Assembly: GCF_003970675.1 (NCBI RefSeq) | Contig: NZ_CP034562.1 | Location: forward strand, 744,001 to 808,000 | Length of the DNA: 64,000 nucleotides | Direction of reading: 5' to 3' | DNA from: Flammeovirga pectinis | GTDB lineage: Bacteria; Bacteroidota; Bacteroidia; Cytophagales; Flammeovirgaceae | Shown here: in pieces, positions 43,899-53,463 of the stretch | Position numbering within the stretch: position 1 is the stretch's first letter | Layout of the letters: every line of letters starts with the position of its first letter | The notes under the pieces: generated by a model | The model's database searches: none | What the model was told of the DNA's origin: nothing | What the model saw: the letters and a program-made list of their open reading frames with translations, nothing else | Position numbers and translations under genes: made by a program

Positions 43899-45095
43899 AT
43901 GACCAAGCAAAGTATTCTACTATCATGTATCCTATTAATAGGAAATTCTATCTATGGACAAGGAATTGTTTTTTCTGATATCAACTGGAATAAAGCAATC
44001 GAAAACGCAAAATTATCAGATAAGAATATTTATGTAAATATTGTATCTGAATGGTGTACATCTTGTGGAGAACTTAAAGAAAGTGTTTTTAAAGACGACC
44101 ACGTAAGTGAGTTTTATAATGGGCATTTTATCAATTTAACTGTAGATGCGAATAGTAATTTAGGCCGTCAGTTTATTCAAGATTATGGTATTCGGTCTTT
44201 TCCTGCACATGTATATTTTTATTCTGATGGGCGTGCTGTTCACATGGCTTATGGCAAGGTTCCTCCTAATGTTTTTAATGAAATAGGAGAGGCAGCATTA
44301 AACCCTGCAAAGCAATTATTTGTTTTAGAAAATAAGTTTAAATCTGGGAGAGATTTATCTGTAGATGAATACCTCAATTATTGTCTAGCAACAATTAATA
44401 TTAGAAAGCCGGATTATTATGCCTGCGAAAAGTTTGTAGCTTTATTAAATAAAGATGCACTATCTAACCAAGATGTAATTACAGTAATTAGCCAAACATT
44501 GTATCATTCTTCTGTAGCCTCTAATTCATTTAAATTTTTCATTGAAAACCAACTTGAAATTTCATCGAGGATAGATCCAAATGAGTTGATTAAAATTTAT
44601 AATCAGATAGCAAAAAATACATTGTCTTTAGCCATAAAAAATAAGGGACAGGCAAATTATGAAGAATACTTAACTACCATTGCTAAGTACTTTCCAAAGG
44701 AGTTAGCCCTTCAGAATGATTTTATTTACGCACCCCGGTACTACCTATCTATTGGTGAAATTGACAAAGCTTTTATGATGGTGGATAGGAGCTTTTCTCA
44801 TGTAAAATTGATAAAAAATAGTAATATTATTCAAAAATGTAATGATTGGGCATGGTATTTCTATGAAAACTATAATAATGCGTCTCAATTGAGTGCTGCC
44901 TTAAAATGGGTTGATTATGGTATCTCTATAAATACCTCTTATGACTTTATTGACACTAAAGCTCATTTATATTATAAACTAGGTAGGATGGACGAAGCCG
45001 AAGAGTTAGCAACGCAAGTGCTTCAATATTACAAATCAATTGACAAAGACACTACTAACATTACTGCACTTTTGGCGAAAGTCAAAATTAATTAA
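43899..45095 (+). CDS. secreted thioredoxin-fold protein with TPR-like C-terminus
   Basis: 398 residues. Signal peptide 1-20 (cut near IYGQ), thioredoxin domain with active site EWCTSCGE (Cys53, Cys56) and cis-Pro loop RSFPAHVYF, then ~250 helical residues resembling tetratricopeptide repeats (YYLSIGEIDKAFMMV, AHLYYKLGRMDEAEELA). Probably a periplasmic reductase or foldase whose TPR region docks a partner. It heads a tight three-gene run with the BstA-like and GNAT genes. Confidence 0.83.
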   Translation: MTKQSILLSCILLIGNSIYGQGIVFSDINWNKAIENAKLSDKNIYVNIVSEWCTSCGELKESVFKDDHVSEFYNGHFINLTVDANSNLGRQFIQDYGIRSFPAHVYFYSDGRAVHMAYGKVPPNVFNEIGEAALNPAKQLFVLENKFKSGRDLSVDEYLNYCLATINIRKPDYYACEKFVALLNKDALSNQDVITVISQTLYHSSVASNSFKFFIENQLEISSRIDPNELIKIYNQIAKNTLSLAIKNKGQANYEEYLTTIAKYFPKELALQNDFIYAPRYYLSIGEIDKAFMMVDRSFSHVKLIKNSNIIQKCNDWAWYFYENYNNASQLSAALKWVDYGISINTSYDFIDTKAHLYYKLGRMDEAEELATQVLQYYKSIDKDTTNITALLAKVKIN

Positions 45096-45110
45096 TTTAT
45101 CAGTTCAACA

Positions 45111-45662
45111 ATGGAAAAACTAGTATTAACAGAACAGGAATTAAAGTTTCCTATCGGAGAATTTCAACTACCTTCAAATATTTCAGATAACCAACTCCAA
45201 CTTTGGATTCACGAGATTAAGATATTTCCCCAACGTCTTATAAAAGCAGTGAATGGGTTAACTGAACAAGAATTAAATTACAAGTATAGACCAAACGGAT
45301 GGACTATAAAACAAGTAGTACACCATTGTGCAGATAGCCATATGAATAGCTACATGCGTTTTAAATTAGCACTCACAGAAGATACTCCAGCTATACGTCC
45401 TTATTTTGAAGATCGTTGGGCTGAATTACACGATAGTAATGACGAGGATGTATCAGACTCTCTCAACTTACTTACGTATTTACATAAAAAGTGGATTAGC
45501 CTGTTAGAGGGGTTATCACCAGAGGATTTAAATAAAGCCTTCTTTCACCCAGAGTCGGAACAACAGACTTCTTTAAAAGAAAATATTGGAATTTATGCAT
45601 GGCATGGTTGTCATCATATTGCTCATATTAAGAAGGCAATTGAATACAAAGGTCAATTTTAA
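45111..45662 (+). CDS. DinB/YfiT-family thiol transferase (BstA-like)
   Basis: 183 residues. Four-helix DinB fold with three metal-binding histidine sites: VVHHCADSHMN and HGCHHIAHIKKA. PNGWTIKQVVHHCADSH is a close match to YfiT/BstA, which in bacillithiol-making bacteria conjugates bacillithiol to electrophiles; several Bacteroidota make bacillithiol. It lies 15 bases after the secreted thioredoxin and 6 bases before a GNAT gene. Confidence 0.85.
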   Translation: MEKLVLTEQELKFPIGEFQLPSNISDNQLQLWIHEIKIFPQRLIKAVNGLTEQELNYKYRPNGWTIKQVVHHCADSHMNSYMRFKLALTEDTPAIRPYFEDRWAELHDSNDEDVSDSLNLLTYLHKKWISLLEGLSPEDLNKAFFHPESEQQTSLKENIGIYAWHGCHHIAHIKKAIEYKGQF

Positions 45663-45668
45663 ATTGAT

Positions 45669-46121
45669 ATGCAAAGCAGAAAAGCATCTTCGGTAGATTA
45701 TAAAAAAATTGCTCTTCTTTTTGATCAATATAGAATTTTCTATAATCAAAAAAGTGATTTAAAAGGAGCAGAGGAGTTTATTAAAAATCGATTAGATAAT
45801 AATGAATCAATAATTTTTGTAGTAGAAGATACCAGCCATACTATGGTTGGTTTTGTACAATTATATCCTATTTTTTCTTCTACAAGGTTAAAAAGACTAT
45901 GGTTGCTGAATGATCTATATGTAGATGAAGCAGAGAGAGGAAAGGGCTGTTCTATTTTATTACTTGATGAAGCTAAAAAACATGCTGTTTCTACAAACTC
46001 AGCAGGTTTAATATTAGAGACAGAAAAAGTAAATAAAATAGGTAATAACCTTTACCCTAGAACGGGTTTTCAGCTTGACAATGACCATAATTATTATGCT
46101 TGGGAACCAACAAAAGTTTAA
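45669..46121 (+). CDS. GNAT-family N-acetyltransferase
   Basis: 150 residues. Acyl-CoA loop pattern LWLLNDLYVDEAERGKG (R/Q-x-x-G-x-G variant as ERGKGCS), then TEKVNKIGNNLYPRTGF. The first ~20 residues look disordered. Substrate unknown. Last gene of the run begun at 43899. Confidence 0.85.
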   Translation: MQSRKASSVDYKKIALLFDQYRIFYNQKSDLKGAEEFIKNRLDNNESIIFVVEDTSHTMVGFVQLYPIFSSTRLKRLWLLNDLYVDEAERGKGCSILLLDEAKKHAVSTNSAGLILETEKVNKIGNNLYPRTGFQLDNDHNYYAWEPTKV

Positions 46122-46216
46122 CTTAGAACTATATTAGTTGCACGTTTACATAATGTTATTTATTTTGCTCTATCTATTTTAAATAACGACTAATTAAATA
46201 AATATTATTGCTACTA

Positions 46217-46990
46217 ATGACTAACATTGATAACTGGGATACCTCATTGTATGAAAGCAAACATGCATTTGTTTTCGATTATGGAGAAGATGTGGTTCGT
46301 TTACTTCAGCCCAAAGAAGAAGAAAGAATTTTAGATTTAGGATGCGGATCTGGTCAGCTTACCAACATGATCAGTAAATCTGTAAAAGAAGTAATTGGTA
46401 TAGATTCTTCTGCTGAAATGATACAGCAGGCAAAAGAAAACTACCCTTCAATTAATTTTTATCAAAAAGACGCTACAGCCTTTAAATTCTACCAAAAGTT
46501 TGATGCAATTTTCTCGAATGCCACATTACATTGGATTAAAGATTATCATTTCTGTATTCAATCTATGTACTCCAATTTAAAAGAAGGAGGCAGAATTGTA
46601 GTAGAATTTGGAGGAAAAGGGAACATAGAAAAGATAGAAAAAGCACTTAAAAAAGTATTGTTGAAATATGGTTATATAGACCAATCTGAATTTGAACAAT
46701 GGTTTTTTCCTTCAATTGGAGAATACAGTTTAGCCCTAGAAAAAGTAGGTTTTAAAGTAACTTTTGCAGAACATTTTGATAGACCCACAAAGCTAGAAGA
46801 TACGGAGAACGGGATAAAAGATTTACTGAAGATGTTTGGTAAAAACTTTCTTGTTGGAGTATTAGAATCTGAAGTAGATTTAATATTAAATGAGGTGCAA
46901 GAGTCTTTAAGAAAAGATTTGTTTGTTGATAATGAGTGGTTTGCTGATTATAAAAGAATAAGAATTGTAGCCACAAAAGAAGTAATATAA
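46217..46990 (+). CDS. SAM-dependent methyltransferase
   Basis: 257 residues from ATG 46217 (a TTG nine bases earlier is less likely). Class I methyltransferase: motif I ILDLGCGSGQL (38-48), acidic residue in VIGIDSS, and FDAIFSNATLHWI, which is the trans-aconitate/malonyl-ACP methyltransferase-like subgroup. Substrate undetermined; no biotin genes are nearby to support BioC. Confidence 0.85.
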   Translation: MTNIDNWDTSLYESKHAFVFDYGEDVVRLLQPKEEERILDLGCGSGQLTNMISKSVKEVIGIDSSAEMIQQAKENYPSINFYQKDATAFKFYQKFDAIFSNATLHWIKDYHFCIQSMYSNLKEGGRIVVEFGGKGNIEKIEKALKKVLLKYGYIDQSEFEQWFFPSIGEYSLALEKVGFKVTFAEHFDRPTKLEDTENGIKDLLKMFGKNFLVGVLESEVDLILNEVQESLRKDLFVDNEWFADYKRIRIVATKEVI

Positions 46991-47128
46991 ATTCAATTAG
47001 ATAGTAAATTTCCACACATAGAATAGTTGTTTTTTTATAAAATTGATAGTAATTTCTAAAATCAGCACCTTTAAAAGGTCATTTGATTTACATTATTATT
47101 TTTCATAAAAACTCTGTTAAACTGTTTT

Positions 47129-47980
47129 ATGTTTTTTATACGATTTATCTCAAGGCTCCCCTTTCCTTTAGTATATCTTTTATCAAATTGCATTGCTTTT
47201 GTAATGGGTTCTTTTATGCGTTATAGAAGAAGTGTAATAATGGAAAATTTAAGTATTTGTTTTCCTGAAAAAACACTATTAGAAAAATATGTCATACAGA
47301 AAAAATTCTATAGAAATTTATCAGATGTCGGTTTAGAGACAATCAAAAGCATGACAATGTCTGTTGAAGACATGAAAAAAAGAGTACGAATTAAAAACTT
47401 AGAATTACTCAAAAATTATATTGATAAAAAACAACCCTTAATATTATTGACAGGTCATATTTGTAATTGGGAATGGCAATTAGCAGGAATAGCATCTCAT
47501 TTAAATATTCCAATTGGTGCTGTTTATAAACCTTTAGCAAGTGATTTTTCTGAAAAAATGATGTTAGAGATTCGAGCAAGGTTTGGAGGATATCCTGTTC
47601 CTATGGCAAATACAATGAGAGAAATTTTGATTCGCAAAAAGAAAGGTGATATGTTTTTCTTTGGATTAGTAGCAGATCAATCCCCTCCAGGCTATGATAA
47701 AAAGAAAGAATGGGTAAATTTTTTTGGTAAGGAAAGTGCATTCTTTGCAGGCCCAGAAAAAATAACCGAATATATGAATTTCCCTGTGGTTTATTCAAAA
47801 ATTACAAGAAGAAAAAGAGGGTATTATGATATAGAAATACTACCTGTTTATGATGGGAAAGAATATCAAAAAGGAACACATCAGATACTAAATAAGTTTA
47901 CTTCTCTTTTAGAGGAAAACATTAAATTAGCACCATCAAATTGGTTATGGTCGCATAAAAGATGGAAGTATTCCAAGTAG
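47129..47980 (+). CDS. lysophospholipid/lipid A acyltransferase family protein
   Basis: 283 residues. An N-terminal membrane anchor (LPFPLVYLLSNCIAFVMGSF) and the LpxL/HtrB-type motif H-x4-E in LTGHICNWEWQ, followed by ADQSPPG and NWLWSHKRWK at the end, which are the family's conserved blocks. Transfers an acyl chain to a lipid A precursor or, in Bacteroidota, possibly an aminolipid. Monocistronic. Confidence 0.88.
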   Translation: MFFIRFISRLPFPLVYLLSNCIAFVMGSFMRYRRSVIMENLSICFPEKTLLEKYVIQKKFYRNLSDVGLETIKSMTMSVEDMKKRVRIKNLELLKNYIDKKQPLILLTGHICNWEWQLAGIASHLNIPIGAVYKPLASDFSEKMMLEIRARFGGYPVPMANTMREILIRKKKGDMFFFGLVADQSPPGYDKKKEWVNFFGKESAFFAGPEKITEYMNFPVVYSKITRRKRGYYDIEILPVYDGKEYQKGTHQILNKFTSLLEENIKLAPSNWLWSHKRWKYSK

Positions 47981-48001
47981 TAAATTAACCTTGTAAAAAT
48001 T

Positions 48002-48037
48002 GAGCTCAGCCAAAATGAATTAGCTGAGCTTTTTTTG
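48002..48037 (+). terminator. terminator of the acyltransferase gene
   Basis: AGCTCAGC pairs with GCTGAGCT around a 12-base loop, then seven T. Confidence 0.82.
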
Positions 48038-48081
48038 TAAGTTAAGTTTATCAAGTATTAAAATGAATTAGTATAAATATC

Positions 48082-49446
48082 TTAAAATAGAATATTGGCA
48101 TTTCTAATAGAATCACCAATTACTATTAATTTATCTTTTGCTGTTGTTTGCTCTGTTGTCATGGTTCTTCTTATATAATTTATACTTTCGTAAGGGTCTT
48201 CAGAAAGATCAAAGAACTTCTCATTTCCCTGTTCAGTAAGCATGTATTTATACGTACCGTTGTAAACAGTGTATCCATTGGTTGTTTCAGAATAATTAAA
48301 ACTTCTATCCGAAGGGGTGTCATCTACAAGGTTTTGATAGAACGATTGACTATCATGAATTGATGTAGTAGAAACACCAGCTATGTTTCCGATTGTAGTA
48401 AAAAGATCTGTCACATTATGCATACCATTGTCTGTGCCAATTCTTATAGAAGGTCCAGAAATGAAAAATGGTGTATTAATTCCGCCTTCATGTAAACTGC
48501 CTTTTACTTGTCCTTGTTCGTAAGGAGTTTGTGCAACTTGAGCGTCTACACCATTGTCTCCTAAAATAATTATAACTGTATTTTCTAAATCTGGAATAGT
48601 AGACAATAGTCTAGAAAGTTCTGTATCTAAAGCCTCTATACTTGCTAAATAATAAGGGAGAGGGTTAGCATCTATAGTACTTTGATTATCCGTTAATGTA
48701 CCTTGATAATGTAAATTAGATGGGGGAGCATGAAAGGGAGTATGAGGAGCCGTATAGGCAAGCCATAAAAACCAAGGTTGTTCTTGTTCATCAATCCAAT
48801 CAATTGCTAAATCTGTAAATTTAGTAGTAATATAAGTATCTTCAATAGCAGTTGTATTTTCACCATCAGATAATTCCCAATCGTAATAACTACTCGTGCC
48901 ACCTTCCATTGTACCCATATAATAATCAACACCATAGTTTAAAGGACTATCCATATTTCTTAAACCAGATAAATGCCACTTTCCAATTAAAGCAGTACTA
49001 TAAGTATCGTTTGTATTGTCTCTTATGTATTTATGAAGAGTAGTTTCTGAAGAAGACAATACTTCACTAACAGCTAAAACACCATTATTAGAAGGGTATT
49101 TACCAGTAATTAATGAGGCTCTAGTAGGAGAACAAGCAGGGTTTACCCACATATTATTAAATAATAAACCAGAATTAGCAATAGAGTCTAAAGTAGGAGT
49201 ATTTGCGTAAGTTACTCCTTCAGAATAAGTGCTTAAGGCATCTTTCCCAATGTCATCAATTAGTACTAATAATATATTTGGATTGGAGTGAATAACAATA
49301 TCTTCTTCGATGTTATCAGCTATAGAATCTTCTACAACAATTTCATCTTCCACTTCTTCAATAATTTCAGAAAGATCATCTTCAGCTTTTTGAGTACAAG
49401 CTGTAAAAAGTAACGAAAGGATAAAAAGTAATCTTATACTAGCCAT
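48082..49446 (-). CDS. lipoprotein sulfatase
   Basis: 454 residues from ATG 49446 so that the signal and lipobox LFTAC (Cys17) are N-terminal. A very acidic linker (about 22-50) leads to NILLVLIDDIGKD, and the formylglycine site NPACSPTRAS (Cys105) is of the standard C-x-P-x-R type, needing a maturase encoded elsewhere. GKWHLSG and GDNGVDAQ provide further metal and sulfate ligands. It should be membrane tethered and act on sulfated glycans such as algal polysaccharides. No carbohydrate-active neighbours are in view. Confidence 0.92.
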   Translation of the reverse strand: MASIRLLFILSLLFTACTQKAEDDLSEIIEEVEDEIVVEDSIADNIEEDIVIHSNPNILLVLIDDIGKDALSTYSEGVTYANTPTLDSIANSGLLFNNMWVNPACSPTRASLITGKYPSNNGVLAVSEVLSSSETTLHKYIRDNTNDTYSTALIGKWHLSGLRNMDSPLNYGVDYYMGTMEGGTSSYYDWELSDGENTTAIEDTYITTKFTDLAIDWIDEQEQPWFLWLAYTAPHTPFHAPPSNLHYQGTLTDNQSTIDANPLPYYLASIEALDTELSRLLSTIPDLENTVIIILGDNGVDAQVAQTPYEQGQVKGSLHEGGINTPFFISGPSIRIGTDNGMHNVTDLFTTIGNIAGVSTTSIHDSQSFYQNLVDDTPSDRSFNYSETTNGYTVYNGTYKYMLTEQGNEKFFDLSEDPYESINYIRRTMTTEQTTAKDKLIVIGDSIRNANILF

Positions 49447-49752
49447 AGTCTGTAAGTAAAAATAGAATGTGTTTGTAATAGTAAAGGCTTGATATTGTTG
49501 TTTGTAATCAATTTCTAGCAAAAAAATAGAGGAAAACTCTTTTTAAGAATGAAAATTACCTAAAAGTAGGTAAGATTAGGAAGTAAACAAATGGTTATAT
49601 TTGTCTATCAATCAAAGAAATTAATTCCTTACCCACCCAAGAACAAGTGATGCACATAAAGAGTATCACTTTTTCTTTTGTATAATCTCAAGAATCTTCA
49701 CAATAAACGTTTCTCAATTTCATTTTCAGTACGTTAACAGTTTTATTCTGTG

Positions 49753-49760
49753 TACATTTG
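49753..49760 (+). promoter_or_regulatory. -7 element of the first FKBP gene
   Basis: TACATTTG, 18 bases before the start codon at 49779; same octamer as at 762, 21747 and 30363. Confidence 0.5.
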
Positions 49761-49778
49761 TAAAAAATTATAAAGATA

Positions 49779-50300
49779 ATGAAAGCAACAAAAGATAAAG
49801 TAGTCTCTTTAGTTTATAAATTGACGAGCGAAAATGCGGAAGGCGAACTTTTACAAAGCGTAGAAAAAGAAGAAGCATTTGACTTTTTATTCGGACATAT
49901 GGATGTTCTTCCTGATTTCGAAGCACAATTAGAAGGTAAAGAAGCAGGATATAAATTCTCATTTGGAATCTCTAAAGATGATGCTTACGGAGATATTCAA
50001 GAACAAGCAGTAATTAAGATTCCTAAAGAAGTCTTTAATATTGAAGATAAGGTTGAACAAGACGAATTATTACAAGTTGGTAATGTTTTACCAATGGTAG
50101 GTCCTGATGAAATGCCAATGGAAGGTGAAGTGAAAGAAGTACATGAAGACCATGTAGTTATGGACTTTAACCACCCATTATCTGGTATTAACTTATACTT
50201 TACAGGAGAAATTCTTGATGTAAGAGATGCTACGAAAGAAGAGCTTGAAGAAGCAGTTAATGTAGAAAATGTAGATGGTGTTGAAGGTTTAGACTTATAA
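49779..50300 (+). CDS. SlyD-like FKBP-type peptidyl-prolyl isomerase
   Basis: 173 residues. FKBP domain split by an insert-in-flap: VSLVYKLTSE at the start, FDFLFGHMDVLPDFEAQLEGKEAG, the inserted chaperone part, and MDFNHPLSGINLYFTGEIL then an acidic tail (EEAVNVENVDGVEG). Cytoplasmic prolyl isomerase with chaperone activity. No His-rich metal tail of E. coli SlyD. A paralogue follows at 50427. Confidence 0.9.
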   Translation: MKATKDKVVSLVYKLTSENAEGELLQSVEKEEAFDFLFGHMDVLPDFEAQLEGKEAGYKFSFGISKDDAYGDIQEQAVIKIPKEVFNIEDKVEQDELLQVGNVLPMVGPDEMPMEGEVKEVHEDHVVMDFNHPLSGINLYFTGEILDVRDATKEELEEAVNVENVDGVEGLDL

Positions 50301-50330
50301 TACGTCAACAACATTAAAAATATATAATAA

Positions 50331-50375
50331 CAAAGCTTTCTACCGATGAATTTATCGGAGGGAAGCTTTGTTTTT
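50331..50375 (+). terminator. terminator between the two FKBP genes
   Basis: CAAAGCTTTC pairs with GGAAGCTTTG with an inner CCGAT/ATCGG stem; TTTTTC follows. The two paralogues are therefore probably separate units. Confidence 0.65.
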
Positions 50376-50426
50376 CTTATGAATCTATTTGTTAGAAATT
50401 ACTTTTCTAACTGAAAGTTGAATAAC

Positions 50427-50948
50427 ATGGGAGAATTAAAAATTACAGATGGGCTTGTTGTTTCTATGACGTACAAATTGTACGAGAACGATGCAAACGG
50501 TAAGTTTATAGAAGAGGCACCTAAAGAAGATCCTTTCTTGTTCTTTGTAGGAGCAGGTGGTGTATTACCAAAGTTTGAGGCTGCTCTACTTGGTAAAAAG
50601 GAAGGTGAGAAATTTCAATTATCACTCAAAGCAAATGATGCTTATGGACAGATAGTTGAAGATTACAGAAATGTAAAAGTAGATAAAAATGCTTTTGGAT
50701 TTGCTGATAAGGAAGAAGAAGAAGCAATGTTACAGATGGGACATATTCTTTCTGTTGCAGATCAAGATGGAGATGTATATGATGGCTTAATTACTAGTAT
50801 TGGTAAAAAAGATGTTACTATGGATCTAAATCATGATTTAGCAGGTAAAGATCTGTTTTTTGATGGAGAAATTATCGAAGTTCGCGAACCAACAAAAGAA
50901 GAAGAAGATTTTGATGGTGAGGGAGTAGAAATTATGCCTTCAAAATAA
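50427..50948 (+). CDS. SlyD-like FKBP-type peptidyl-prolyl isomerase, second copy
   Basis: 173 residues from ATG 50427 (an in-frame TTG nine bases earlier is less likely). Same plan as the preceding gene: VVSMTYKLYE, FFVGAGGVLPKFEAALLGKKEGEKF in parts, and MDLNHDLAGKDLFFDGEI. The tail is shorter. It is two bases from the YwbE gene and probably co-transcribed with it and the helicase. Confidence 0.9.
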   Translation: MGELKITDGLVVSMTYKLYENDANGKFIEEAPKEDPFLFFVGAGGVLPKFEAALLGKKEGEKFQLSLKANDAYGQIVEDYRNVKVDKNAFGFADKEEEEAMLQMGHILSVADQDGDVYDGLITSIGKKDVTMDLNHDLAGKDLFFDGEIIEVREPTKEEEDFDGEGVEIMPSK

Positions 50949-50950
50949 TT

Positions 50951-51157
50951 ATGGACGGAAAGAAAAGAAGTAACATCAAAATAGGCGGTCATGTAAATAT
51001 CGTCTTAAAAGAAGATCAACGTACAGGAGATCTTACAGAAGGTTTTGTAGACAAAATACTTACAAAATCTCCTAATCACCCTCATGGTATCAAGGTTCGT
51101 TTAGAAACTGGAGAAGTTGGCAGGGTAAAACAAATTTTGGAAGACGGAGAATTTTAA
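50951..51157 (+). CDS. YwbE-family protein
   Basis: 68 residues, complete for the family. RSNIKIGGHVNIVLKEDQRTG and LTKSPNHPHGIKVRLETGEVGRV (given in part) are the conserved blocks. Small SH3-like protein of unknown function. Two bases after the FKBP stop and 27 bases before a DEAD-box helicase, which suggests an RNA- or ribosome-linked task. Confidence 0.87.
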   Translation: MDGKKRSNIKIGGHVNIVLKEDQRTGDLTEGFVDKILTKSPNHPHGIKVRLETGEVGRVKQILEDGEF

Positions 51158-51184
51158 TTTTGTCTCCAAAGAGTCGAAAGAACT

Positions 51185-52462
51185 ATGAAGTTTGAAAAGT
51201 ATAATATCTCTGCAAGTTTAAAGAAAAGCTTAGCAGAAAAAGGGTTTAAAAAACCTACAGATATTCAGTTTAAATCTATTCCTCCTATTTTAAAAGGAGA
51301 GGATGTTTTGGCTATTGCGCAAACAGGTACTGGTAAAACAGCGGCGTTTGCTATTCCGATAATGGAAACGTTGTTGAATAAACCTTATAAAGGCAAGAAT
51401 AAAAGACATATTCGTTGCTTAGTAATGGCACCTACCCGTGAGTTGGCTATTCAAATAACAGAGGTGTTTGAATCTTTGGGGCAATATACAAAGCTAAATA
51501 TTCTATGTATCTACGGTGGTGTAGAACAAGAATCTCAGATTAAGCGATTGAATGAAGGCGTAGATATATTGATAGCTACACCGGGTAGAATGTTCGATTT
51601 AAATTATCAGGGTCATGTTGATTTAAGTAAAACAGAAATTCTAGTTTTAGATGAGGCTGACCATATGTTGGAAAAAGGATTCTTGAAAGACATCCAAGAT
51701 GTAATTCGTCTCCTTCCAAAATACCGTCAAACCTTGTTTTTCTCTGCAACAATTGATGAGGCAATTAAAAAATTAGCTTATTCATTGGTTAGAAATGCAA
51801 TTCGTATCCAAATTTCACCAAAAGATCCCGTCTCTAAAAATGTTAGACACGGTGTTGGTTTTGTGGATATGGACGATAAACGTTTCTTTTTAGAGAAGAT
51901 TGCTAAAGAACATCCTGATGAAAAAATATTAGTATTTGTTCGTACTCAAGTACGTGCAGAACGTGTATTTAAAGCTATGGAGAGGGTTGACTTGAAAACA
52001 GTTACTATCCATGGTGGTAAAGATCAGAAAGAGCGTGCAGAGGCAATGCGTTTGTATAAAACTGGAGAAATAAAGATACTGATTGCTACAGATGTTTCTG
52101 CTAGAGGTATTGATATTCCAAATGTACAATATGTAATTAATTACGATATGCCAGATGTTCCTGAAAACTATGTACACCGTGTTGGTCGTACAGGTAGAGG
52201 GGTAGAGAAAGGTGACGCAATATCATTCTGTTCTGATGGTGAAAAAGAACTCCTTCAAGAAATTGAAGAGTTTATGGATAAAAAGATTGCTGTTGTAGAA
52301 ATAGCTAGAGGAGATTATGCAAATATTGTTGGCTTCTCTGAACAAAAATCTACGGATTGGAAAACAGTAATGAAAGAGATTGCCCACGACAAAGAGGAGT
52401 ATAAGAAAATCAAGAGTAAGGCAGTCAGAAAGAAGGCAAAGAAAAAAGCTAAGAAAAAATAA
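51185..52462 (+). CDS. DEAD-box RNA helicase
   Basis: 425 residues. Complete motif set: AQTGTGKTAAF, PTRELAIQ, TPGRMFD, DEADHM, SAT, ARGIDIPN and HRVGRTGR. Ends in a Lys-rich tail (KKAKKKAKKK). Closest in style to RhlE/RhlB-like helicases. Last gene of the YwbE run, followed by a strong terminator. Confidence 0.94.
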   Translation: MKFEKYNISASLKKSLAEKGFKKPTDIQFKSIPPILKGEDVLAIAQTGTGKTAAFAIPIMETLLNKPYKGKNKRHIRCLVMAPTRELAIQITEVFESLGQYTKLNILCIYGGVEQESQIKRLNEGVDILIATPGRMFDLNYQGHVDLSKTEILVLDEADHMLEKGFLKDIQDVIRLLPKYRQTLFFSATIDEAIKKLAYSLVRNAIRIQISPKDPVSKNVRHGVGFVDMDDKRFFLEKIAKEHPDEKILVFVRTQVRAERVFKAMERVDLKTVTIHGGKDQKERAEAMRLYKTGEIKILIATDVSARGIDIPNVQYVINYDMPDVPENYVHRVGRTGRGVEKGDAISFCSDGEKELLQEIEEFMDKKIAVVEIARGDYANIVGFSEQKSTDWKTVMKEIAHDKEEYKKIKSKAVRKKAKKKAKKK

Positions 52463-52484
52463 TATTTAGTTTTTAAAAAAATAG

Positions 52485-52520
52485 AAAAGGGATATTCATT
52501 GTTGTGAATATCCCTTTTTG
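52485..52520. terminator. bidirectional terminator
   Basis: AAAAGGGATATTCA pairs perfectly with TGAATATCCCTTTT around TTGTTG; serves the helicase (plus) and the small membrane gene (minus). Confidence 0.87.
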
Positions 52521-52525
52521 TATAC

Positions 52526-52759
52526 TTATAAACTACTCTTTATACTTTTATATAAGTAGTAAACGATTGCAAAATTTAAGAGGACTTTCATATTTTCACC
52601 AAACATTTTACCAAATTCTATACCCTGTTCATAGGGAGGAAGATAAATAATAGAATTACTTGTAAGGCATACTTCTATAACTGACGCAACTAATAGTACG
52701 AGTAGTAATAAGGCTATTTGTTGTTTTGGTAATTTTTGAACATTAATTTTTAAATTCAT
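52526..52759 (-). CDS. small membrane protein of unknown function
   Basis: 77 residues with two membrane segments (IALLLLVLLVASVIEVCL and VLLNFAIVYYLYKSI) around a short polar loop with YLPPYEQG. No family recognised. Stands alone, and a terminator follows directly, which supports it as a real unit. Confidence 0.55.
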   Translation of the reverse strand: MNLKINVQKLPKQQIALLLLVLLVASVIEVCLTSNSIIYLPPYEQGIEFGKMFGENMKVLLNFAIVYYLYKSIKSSL

Positions 52760-52855
52760 AAGGCAATTAGTTTAGCTTTTAAAAGAGAGTAGTTTTTTGC
52801 TTTTCAAAAATATAAATAAAACAGACAAAGTGCAAGTTGTTGATAATTAACGCAT

Positions 52856-52893
52856 TAAAAAAAGGCTACCTCATGTTATCATGAAATAGCCTT
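52856..52893 (-). terminator. terminator of hpt
   Basis: AAGGCTA and TAGCCTT outer stem with inner TCATG/CATGA; on the minus strand a T run follows. Confidence 0.7.
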
Positions 52894-52917
52894 CTAAATA
52901 TAATAAGATCTAATTGC

Positions 52918-53463
52918 TTAGATATCTTTTAAAACTAAAATTTCTGGAATATTACGACCAAATCCATCGTAATCTAATCCGTAACCTACAACAAATTTTG
53001 GATCAATTTCAAATCCAACATAATCAATTGTCATAGGTATTTTTAAAGCTTCAGGTTTAAATAATAAAGAAACTACTTTTACAGAAGCAGGTTCCATTAC
53101 CTCAAGATCTTTTATTAAAGCTTGCATTGTACGTCCCGTATCAACAATATCTTCAATAATTACAATATGTTTTCCTTTAACAGCTTGTGCATTAAAGCCA
53201 ATCAATTGTTTTACTTTTCCAGTACTTTCAGTACCCTCGTAAGAAGCATATTTTACAAAAGATAGATCCATAGGAAGATCAATTTCTTTTACTAAGTCTG
53301 ATGCGAACATGAAAGAACCATTCAAAACGCTAATCATAAGAACATCTTTACCTTGATATTCTTTAGTAATTTCAGCTCCTAATTGACGATTACGTTCTGC
53401 TATTTGCTCTTTACCAATAAAAGGAACAAATTCTTTATCTAATACTTTAGTGACTTTAGCCAT
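52918..53463 (-). CDS. hpt: hypoxanthine phosphoribosyltransferase
   Basis: 181 residues. Purine salvage: hypoxanthine (or guanine) plus PRPP to the nucleotide. PRPP-binding motif IVIIEDIVDTGRTM, N-terminal MISVLNGSFMFASDLV, and the C-terminal VGYGLDYDGFGRNIPEI base-binding loop are complete. Single-gene unit with its own terminator. Confidence 0.95.
   Translation of the reverse strand: MAKVTKVLDKEFVPFIGKEQIAERNRQLGAEITKEYQGKDVLMISVLNGSFMFASDLVKEIDLPMDLSFVKYASYEGTESTGKVKQLIGFNAQAVKGKHIVIIEDIVDTGRTMQALIKDLEVMEPASVKVVSLLFKPEALKIPMTIDYVGFEIDPKFVVGYGLDYDGFGRNIPEILVLKDI

Noticed and set aside
46208-46216. TTG start for the methyltransferase
   Set aside because: ATG at 46217 is three codons on and gives a normal N-terminus; similar short TTG extensions at 50418 and 62844 were dropped for the same reason.
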